Positions 56,106 through 64,000 of a stretch of DNA of 64,000 nt are shown piece by piece. The first letter of the stretch is position 1. Every line of letters begins with the position of its first letter. A model generated the notes under the pieces. It ran no database searches. It had not been told where the DNA came from and worked only from the letters and a program-made list of their open reading frames with translations. The stretch spans positions 23,538,558-23,602,557 of the forward strand of contig CM047814.1 in NCBI GenBank assembly GCA_026214975.1, in the 5' to 3' direction. Made by a program: the position numbers and the translations under genes. This stretch comes from Gentiana macrophylla (lineage: Eukaryota > Streptophyta > Magnoliopsida > Gentianales > Gentianaceae).

Positions 56106-59100
56106 TCGGGGTGGGGGATCGAGATCGTCAATCGTGGTGACGTCGATCCTCCAGTACCATTCTCACGAGTAATGCGGCGCTTTTGCAATCGCTGGCGATT
56201 GCACGTGAGCATTGATGGGACGCCTTCAATTTCGAATCGATAATCGCCGCCTAATCTGAACCGTCGGATGAAGGGTTTCCCAACCGTTCGATCGTGGCCC
56301 CTTGCCTATATAAGGCTTTCACCCTCAACCTCCTCACACTTTTAGCATTTCTTATTTCCTTCATTTGTTTATCGATCGAATTCTTAAGGTTTTCTTGCGC
56401 GGAGCTTTGAAGGTTCAAATGGCGTTTCTTTGGTGGTTTTAGGATTTCAAGGTGGTTCTTTTGAAGATTCCGCCACTTTCTTGAGCATTTCCTACTTCAC
56501 GCGGATTTCCTCTTTTCCTCAAAGAAATTGGGTAAGAATTCCTCTCTTTTAACTCTTTTATTCATCCATCCCTGCGTTATTTTTTCATAGGCATCATTTT
56601 CATCTTTCTTTCTGCAACGGGGATGCAACCTCGATTTGTTTCTGATTAATAATGGAGGTTTTTCCTGGGGAGAGATTATAGCTTTCCTGGGAAAATTGGG
56701 GTTTCACCCGTTCCCCTGCTTTCCTCTGTAATTTTATTTGCGATCTCTCTTGCAAAAACGGAGGAGGCGGCATTGAAGTGGGTGCGATCACCTTCCTGGG
56801 CTAATTTATTATGATACCAGGTCTGAAAGCTCCACCTTTTTCCTCCCTTGTTTTTGCAGGATGTCGGGGAATGATTATTCTGGCGATGATTCTGCGGGAA
56901 AGGAGATTTATGATTATCTTGAGATGACCCCATATTATTTGCGCCTCGCCGGCGATCTACCTGGGCGAGGTGGAAGTGGAAAGTACTCGCGCGGTGTTGG
57001 CGAGATTCACTGGCGATGAGGTCGCTCTTATGGATGCCGACTCTTTGAGTTGGAGGCCTTTATCTCGCCAGAAATCCGCGCGTAGAGAGCCTTAAAGAAA
57101 GCGCGGGCTCAAAATCTCCAACTGCTCACGGGTGAAAAAATCGCGTCCCCGGGTGAAGGACAAATCGGTCCCAAGTACTAGCGGCGCTCCCGACCACGAC
57201 GGCTTATGTTCGGGACGCCGCAGCTTCATGAGTTAATGGGGTCCAGTGAGGATGAAAATGTTTGAATTGCCTCGGAAGGATATCTCGGGTGCCCGCAAAA
57301 AGCGAGAAGAAAAAATTGCGAGCCAAACCATGACGGTCGGTGAAGCCGCCACGCCGCCACCCACCGAAGAACTCTCGACCTAACAATCCTGAAGCTATGC
57401 GGGAGTTTGGGACCATGACGGCGTATGAGAGGATGTTGAGAAGAAATGGTCCCGATCGTAAGGGGCGATCTCTCAATAGGACCATAAATCGTATATTTGG
57501 AATCGACACCAGATGTGTATCGGTTTTCTTTTTCGATTATGAGAAGGAGGCCGACAAATTTAAGCCCGGGATCACAAGGATTACGTATGTTCGCGCCGCT
57601 CCGAGGACACCCTTATGCTCCACTTCCATCATTTGCATGCGGGTCTCGAGACCGCCTTTCGATCCTTTCTTTGTGAAGATCTGCGAGGAGATGCAGGTGC
57701 TTCCTTCTGATTTTGCCGTCGGGGCTATTATCCAGCTTGATGGCTTTCACGCTTATGTGCGGATTCGAAGATTGAGCCGACGTTAACTTTACTCGGGCAA
57801 TTTTATCTCTTCGTGGGGATGACTGCTCGACAAATCTCCTCGAGGGCGAAGACTCGCGCTACTATTCCCGCTTCCCAATAAGTTTCACAAATGGGGCGCT
57901 GGTACCGAAAGTCGAGTCGAAGTAGGTTGGCCTTTTTCCCAGGCGGAGAGTCCGCGGAGGCAAATCCACGCTTTTAATCCTTGACCCTTCGTGAGTGAGC
58001 GGCGCTATGTAAAGGGGGTGATGACGTTAATTGGCTGATGGGCGGCGCCATCTCGGAGAAATGTTGCCTGGTTGAACTTTTGACCTGGCCAAGCCTTTTG
58101 TATGTATGGCGGCCTGTAGGTAGGGGAATGCCGTGCCTTTGAATACGAATGGGTCCTGAGTTGCGATCCGACTGGATTGGGGATTGCCATATCAACAAAT
58201 GTTTTCCTCCGAGTGTCCAGAGAATGTGGGGCGATCCTTTACTTAGCCGCTTTTGTAACTTTCTTTGTCCACTTGTATTTATTTGTATATGTTCATTTTG
58301 TTTTGTTGGGTTCTAAACCGCTTTCCTTTTGTTGGTATGGATCCAAATGCTCGCAGGCTCAAAGAAACAAGCTTAATGCGAGGCGACCAAAGCGCACCAA
58401 TGCTCGATGGCGAGGCTCAAGAAAGCTCTGGGAAAGTGTCCCGAATCTGGATGCCTCGGTTGTCGAAGAGACATATAACCCGGAAGTCGCGACCTCTTAC
58501 GCCTTGTTGTTGCGACTTCCTCCGCTTCTTGTTATGAGCCCAGTCGGTGGTGCCTCAAAAAGACTCATCCCTCGCTTAAAGAGTCGCGCGGCGTAAAGCG
58601 ACCTCAACCAGAGAAGCGAGGATGATCGCCCACCCAAACGGCCCGCTCACAGCCCGGTGCTTCTTGAAGAGGTTGAAGCTCCGATGGAGAAGAGCGCGCC
58701 CACTGAGACACTGCCCCAAAAAACCTTGCCTCGAGGTTACTCTGGGAAAGAGGCCCTATGGTTGGATCCGAGCTTTACCCAGGATCTTGACCTATCCAAA
58801 GCTCGCCGGGTTGGTGAAGCAATTGCTGATGTGATTCCTCTTGGGCCGATTCCTTTTGACTATCCTGATCATGTTCAAGTGGAGATTGGTCGGGGCATAC
58901 TAGCCCGCTTTGCGGCTCAAGATAATACTCCGCCTCAAGATGAGATCGCCGAAATCAGAGATTTGAGCGCCGATTTAGGATTGCCGCTTATGGTAAGACC
59001 ACCTCTTTCTTCTCTTCTTTCTTTTTTTTTTTTTTTTTATTTATTTTTTGTTTTTGGCCAACTCCCTTGCTTTCCCATCTCGGCGCCGTTTGAATAGGGT

Positions 59101-59365
59101 GTTCGAGGCACGAGAGGCGCGAGGCGAGATGATAAAGGTGACGGCGCAAATGGTGGGCGATCGACCAGGCAAATTCTTTACCGAAAAAAAAGGTAGGCAC
59201 GCTTGGTCAAGCGAGGTGGAAAAGATGAGATCAATCTTGGAGGAGCACTCTAAACTTGATCTTCAAATCAATGAAAGTTTCCACTTTGACCAAGGATTTT
59301 GCGGGGCGCGAGGAGAGATCGCTAAGTTGAGGGGTAAGCTCATTGAGGCGGATACTGATTGCTAA
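56106..59365 (+). pseudogene. Inverted element, right copy: gag-like gene and leader
   Basis: Plus strand. TATA box at 56307-56313 (CCTATATAAGG, as in the left copy), leader, ATG at 56861 (MSGNDYSGDDSAGKE). The gypsy-type gag domain at 57340-57786 is better preserved than on the left ('PFDPFFVKICEEMQVLPSDF'). Then a basic segment (58177-58596), 'PTETLPQKTLPRGYSGKEAL' with 'LPLM' at the donor ATG-GTAAGACC (58657-58995), a T-rich intron-like tract, and a coiled-coil-like tail ('EVEKMRSILEEHSKLDLQIN', 59048-59365). Several frame breaks. No pol follows on this strand. Confidence 0.65.
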
Positions 59366-60331
59366 GAGGTCGCTGAAAAGTCGCCAAGAAGCCTGCGAAG
59401 AGAGCCGCAGAGGAAGTCAGAAGAAAATCGCCGAGGCCGTTGAGAGGCCAAGTCCAGGGCCGTCGCCGCTACAAGAATTCGGATGACTTTCCTGACCTCA
59501 TGGAGCATAGCTTTGATCGGGGTTTTAGTCACTTAGCTCATTGCATCTCTGGGGTGACCGAGGCGAGAACACATTACTCTGGAAGATATCTTTGCGGTGG
59601 GTGAATACGCACTAAGGTCATCCCGATTTGGTGGTTTTTCACCCGGAGATTCCTATGCCAATGAGATTATTACCTCGTCTGATCGAACAAACTAAGTCGT
59701 GGCAAGCCTGTTTGGGATCCCGCTCCCGTTAATCCTGTGAACTTTGAGGCGTTGAAGAAGCCGCCGCCCTCTGAGCAAGGCGATGAGTTCATCAAAGACC
59801 CCACCTACCCTCATGATCTCTAGATTTTTGGATTTTCCTGCGAGCCCTTTAAAAATTTGACTTGTAACCTTGACTATTTATCTTTGTGATTTGCCTGAAT
59901 TTTGAGTTGTAATATCTTGACAATTTACTCTCTGCATTTTCTATTTATAAGATTTGATTTTTTCCGGTCCCGATTTGTGTTGACTATCTCATGCGGTCTT
60001 TAGCGAGGTATGATAGGCATTACTTTATCCTCTCAGATGCGGTCCTCTTGATTTGTGCGAGGTCTTTTACATAATTTGTTGGAGTCCGCGCGTCACGAAA
60101 CGTCGTCGTCTTGTCCTAACCATGGTCGCTATGCGGTGTCAATTGTCAAGATTTCCGCGGCCCTATGAAAGCGGTGTTTTGTCCGAAATTTAGCCTCTCG
60201 TGAGCACCTTTGACCGTGTCATTAACGCAGAGTTATGACCACAATAAATAGGTGTCGTGTGTAATCGTGGCCATAAATTTCGGTCTCTTTATGGTCCAGC
60301 GTTCCTACCGCCTTGGTTATATCCTCCTTTT
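59366..60331. other. Retrotransposon-derived non-coding DNA
   Basis: The first ~400 bases appear to be the decayed end of the gag-like gene above. The rest is LTR-like and leads to a plus-strand TATA box. No LTR boundaries resolved. Confidence 0.4.
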
Positions 60332-60345
60332 AGTATAAAAAGGGA
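60332..60345 (+). promoter_or_regulatory. TATA box of a further LTR-like promoter
   Basis: AGTATAAAAAGGGAG, followed about 110 bases later by an ATG (MSHPGKRPG, about 60452). Confidence 0.45.
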
Positions 60346-60385
60346 GTACCTTGGAACTCATTCGCCTCTTGCCTTATAATTTGAT

Positions 60386-61190
60386 TTGCTTTCTTTCTTC
60401 TCGCAATTTGTTCATTATCCTCTTTATTGTTTTATCCCCTTTACTTTACGCTATGTCTCACCCAGGAAAGCGGCCGGGTTCGATATATGGAAAGCTCGCC
60501 CTATCGTGATGTATCCCTTTCTTCTTTCTTTGCCTCGCCTCGACGTTGCTAAAGATCATTTCTCGGCGCTATTTTGAGTGGGTTGAGCTGCGAAGGAGGG
60601 GTTTAAATCGAGCAAGGTCGAGTGACGGTTCTCTTCTGCGTCGTTTTTACGGGTGGGCGATTTTGTTGCACCACCTTCGCATACTTCCCAATCTTTCAAT
60701 AGTGAGGAGTTCTATTCCATCTTGTCCGGTTGCTTACGGGGGATCACAAACATTACCCTTCGTGGCATCGCGGTCATTTTACTCGGAATCCATCAATGGT
60801 GCCACTGGGTATACCCGCTTATCGACCCATTCTCGATTTATCCCATTATGAGCTCGCTTGGAACCTTGCCGATGAGTCAAGTAGACAATCTTGCTTGCGA
60901 CGAGCCCTTCGCGAGCTCTTTCCCGATTATGAGCGACCTTGTGTCTTCACCGACCACTTGGGACTGCGTCGATCTTTCGCGACAATCGTGAGTGGAAAAG
61001 GTTCATCAACTCGCGCGCCTCTTGTCCACGGATAACGAGGTCATTGGTGTGAAGCCGAAGCTTTGCTTTTGCACGCTATTCGCGATCATCGCGTTGATAT
61101 TGATTGGGGATCTTGATTCATCGGAAGCGGTTAATTTTGCGGTTTCTATGGACCAACATCGCCGCTTCCTTTTGCTTCATTAATAACGGT
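60386..61190 (+). pseudogene. Unrecognised transposon-type reading frames
   Basis: Overlapping short frames with better-than-random composition ('FDIWKARPIVMYPFLLSLPR', 'GIPAYRPILDLSHYELAWNL', 'RRALRELFPDYERPCVF'). The parts would form one protein of roughly 230 residues if a few shifts were removed. I do not recognise the family. Placement behind an LTR-like promoter suggests a gag- or accessory-type gene. Confidence 0.35.
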
Positions 61191-61262
61191 TATGCGACTT
61201 AGCGAGGTGCCAAGCATTCACTCGGATCATTATAGATACACTCATTAGATAGAGTGTAACCC

Positions 61263-61265
<3 letters not shown>

Positions 61266-61299
<34 letters not shown>
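61266..61299. repeat. Poly(T) tract
   Basis: 34 consecutive T. It separates the plus-strand frames from the minus-strand gypsy pol. Confidence 0.97.
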
Positions 61300-61300
<1 letters not shown>

Positions 61301-61899
61301 AGATCGCAAAGCATGGTAGGCCGCAGATTTGCTTGAAACAATTGTATTTCTTAATAAACGAAGATGGCTCTTTTATTTCGATTTCCTTTTCCATATGCCA
61401 TGTTCGTGAAATGCTGGCATATATACGCTTTACATATAATATTTTTTCGATTGTCCGCGATGCCAGGTCGGTTGTACTCGCGACCTTGGTTGTCACTTAG
61501 TACGTAAGTTCCTTTTTGACTATCCGAGCGATCCTCTCTCTGGCCTTCCCGGCCCCGATAGTTTTCCTTCTTGGCCTCGTGTGGCGGTGGCTTGTCTCTT
61601 TCGCAAAACATAATCTCCCACGGCGAGTGATGCCCGCGAATACGTTTGTCGTGATGACGCTTCGCGCTTGTTTATAATTGACTAAACGGTCAGTATGCCT
61701 GGATGCGCCGCTCTCTACTAGATCAAGCTCGAGTTTACGTGCGCGGTATTATTGACCTCGTTATAAAAACGACCTGTGGGCTTGATAAGGCCATTTCCAC
61801 CGCGCCATAGCCTCGAGATCCATAAGTTAAGGCAAAAGGAGTTTCCTCGTTGTGATTTTTTTAGCGACGTCCCGAGTGCCCATAGAGCCGCGGAAGGTG

Positions 61900-64000
61900 A
61901 TCCGCCGATGACTCGCTTTCACCCAGGCTTTTCTTTAGTACACTTAGGACTGTTTGTTGGCATTTTCGGCTTGCCCATTTCCTTGTGGGTAACACACGGA
62001 TGATTGCCAATGTTTAACATTGTTTTCTTCACAAAATTTGTCGAATTCGTCTCGAATTGAGGTCCGTGATCGGAAACCACAACTCTCGAACTCCGAATCT
62101 TGTCCATATTTGATCGAGCAAAAGTATGTTATATCCTGGTGTTGGTTTTTACCAAGGCCTAAGCCTCGACCCATTTAGTAAAATAATCCACCGCGACGAC
62201 CACATACTCGCATCCCGGCGACCTCTTCCTCAAAGGTCCGATGAGGTCAATTGCCCACATGTCGAAGAGCCAGGCCGCTACCACTATGCTTTGTTCGACC
62301 GAGGGTAGCCTGGGATACCGGCGAACCTCGGCAAACATCACATGCCTGGTATATGCTTTGGCGTCTTCGCTAATTTCGCCAATAGTATCCGGCTGAGTAC
62401 TTTCGTGCTAGCGTTCGATTGGCGGGATGGCGCGCACATTCCTCGTGTAGTTCTCGTAGAATGCCCGTTACCTCCTCAGTCGCACGACGCATCGCGAAGG
62501 GTTTTGAGAATGAATGACGGTAAAGCACATCGTCCATAATCATATATCTTGCAGCCCTTTTTACCAAGGCCTTAGCCTCGCACGGATCACTGGGAAGCTC
62601 CCTAGCTCAATGTAAGATTTCATGATGTCGACCCAACAAGTATTCCTGGGTTGGAAGTCCATGACCTCGACTTGAGAAATGGCGGGCTCAAAGAGATGCT
62701 CGACCATGATGCTAGGATCGCACGACGCATCTTCATTGGTCAATTTGGATAAATAGTCTGCCCTATGATTATCCTCTCGGGGGATGTTTTTGAACTGGCA
62801 ATATGCGAAGCTGCTTTCGAGTTTTTTGACGAGGTTGATATACCTTTGTAATATTTCGCAATGAATGCCGAAAGAGCCATTGATTTGATTCACAACCAAC
62901 TGTGAGTCGCAAAATACCTGTATATTTTCGACTTTCATGGCTTTGGCGAGCTTTAAACCAGCGATGACGGCCTCATACTCTGCCTGGTTATTAGAGGCGG
63001 TGAAATCGAATCTCAGAGCCTGCTCGATTTCCTCTGATGTGCCCGGCTCTAACAGATTATCCTGCGCCGCACCCCTTGTGTGATTGGCGGCCCCATCGAC
63101 GTAGAGTTGCCAACAGTGACTTGGCCTAAAAGGCTCGTCCTCTGTGGCTACCTTATCCTGGTTGCATTTGGGGCAAACCTGCTCCGTTGTTTCTTCGTTG
63201 AAGCTTGTTTCTACTATGAAATCTGGGAGAGCCTGGGCTTTTATAGCCTTCCGAGGCTCATAACGGATGTCGAATTCTGTAAGTTCGATAGCCCACCGAG
63301 CAGTTGACCGGACAAATCTGGTTTATGAAGAACTGTCTTAGCGATGCATTCGATAGGACTACGATGGTGTGCGATGAAAGTAAGCCCTTAATTTGCGGGC
63401 GCTATAACAACACAATAAGCTAACTTTTCAATATTAAAATAACGACTTTCTACGGGCTTAGAGCCTTGAAACATAAAAAGCGCTTCATGAGCCCTCCTCT
63501 TCTTTTACAAGTCTGCGCTACGGCCCTATCTCGAGGTCGCCAAATACAAAAACAAAATATCCCCTAGTTTTGGGTCGGGTTAACAACGGCGGGCTTGACA
63601 AGTATTCTTTAAGGTCTTTAAAAGCCTCGAGAGCATTCCATTGTCCCAAGAGAAGGTACCGCCCTTTCAAAATTTTGAAGAAAGGCAGGACTTCTTTCTG
63701 CAGATTTTGAGACAAACCTACCCAAGGTGTGATTCTCGCCGTTTAGCCAGTATGATTTCCTTGACACCTGGTGGTGGGCTCGCTTCATGTTGATTAGGGC
63801 TTCGATTTTTTCGGGATTTGCCTCGATCCCCTCCGACTCACCATGAAGCCCATAAATTTTCCTGCCTGGACTCCAAAAATACATTTCGCAGGGTTTAGTT
63901 TCATTGAGTGGTCTCTTATATTGGCGAAGGTTTCGCGAAGGTCCACCAGGTGATCCTGGCGACTTGATTTTACGACCATATCATCAATGTAGCCTCCATG
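61900..64000 (-). pseudogene. Ty3-gypsy pol remnant (RT, RNase H, integrase), partial
   Basis: Minus strand, entering from the right edge. The RT active site GYIDDMVVKS is encoded at the very edge (about 63972-63996). Next come the RT thumb ('LNPAKCIFGVQAGKFMGFMV', 'IEANPEKIEALINM', 63618-63980) and the connection ('SQNLQKEVLPFFKILKG'). RNase H has 'VFCDSQLVVNQINGSFG' and 'NIPREDNHRADYLSKL' (62561-62938). Then integrase: zinc-binding part ('ELHEECARHPANRTLARK', 62370-62567) and core with 'WAIDLIGP', 'VVVSDHGPQFE' and 'CYPQGNGQAENANK' (61919-62341), i.e. the D, D and E blocks. RT-RH-INT order marks Ty3-gypsy. Frameshifts separate the blocks. LTR copy B at 54671 with its polypurine tract could be its 3' LTR, with the right inverted copy inserted between. 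Confidence 0.85.

Noticed and set aside
58265..58537. Plus-strand frame overlapping the gag-like gene in a second frame
   Set aside because: Arises from frameshifted decay of the same gene; the mirrored left copy has the same overlap.

Overview
The window is plant nuclear DNA, most likely from a eudicot. There are spliced genes with GT-AG introns, tRNA-derived SINEs, Stowaway/Tourist/hAT MITEs, Ty1-copia and Ty3-gypsy remnants, and a large Mutator-like element. I see no rRNA, tRNA gene, CRISPR array, operon or bacterial signal. Most of the 64 kb is transposable elements in various stages of decay. Two low-copy host genes stand out.

Layout. 0-7 kb: decayed retrotransposon pieces (an LTR at 884-1529 and two gag fragments between 3.5 and 5.3 kb), a hAT-type MITE, and a three-copy ~156-bp tandem repeat. 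7.35-13.6 kb, minus strand: an intact three-exon polyol/monosaccharide transporter gene (PLT family). Its 4.5-kb second intron holds a Tourist-like and a Stowaway MITE, and a 32-bp minisatellite starts about 200 bp upstream of its start codon. 14.4-21.7 kb: LTR fragments, a microsatellite, a near-perfect hairpin, and a CACTA-like end with a SINE inside it.

22.6-31.9 kb: a ~9.3-kb Mutator-like element (MULE) with long terminal inverted repeats. It carries two convergent genes. On the plus strand is a plant-mobile-domain (PMD) gene. On the minus strand is a transposase gene whose product reads FAR1-like DNA binding, MULE DDE transposase, AT-hook, then OTU cysteine protease. Both are broken by stops and frameshifts. 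Each of the element's three non-coding spaces carries an array of the same 21-bp dyad, AACGTCA-N7-TGACGTT. I consider this the most unusual signal in the window.

32-45 kb: a Stowaway MITE with a hAT MITE nested in it, a degraded minus-strand Ty1-copia element with both LTRs and a TATCG target duplication, two SINEs of one family (one split by a hAT-like element), and a 1.8-kb solo LTR with target duplication CTTTA. 45.5-48.4 kb, plus strand: the 5' two-thirds of a pfkB-family kinase gene resembling plant pseudouridine kinase; its 3' exons are not found before the transposon nest begins.

49-64 kb: a retrotransposon nest. It holds a truncated copia 5' end and two inverted copies of one gag-bearing element, each with a ~90-bp tandem array. 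The copies are arranged around a shared LTR, and a Ty3-gypsy pol (RT-RNase H-integrase, minus strand) runs off the right edge. Reading frames here are mostly broken, so coordinates mark homology segments rather than functional genes.
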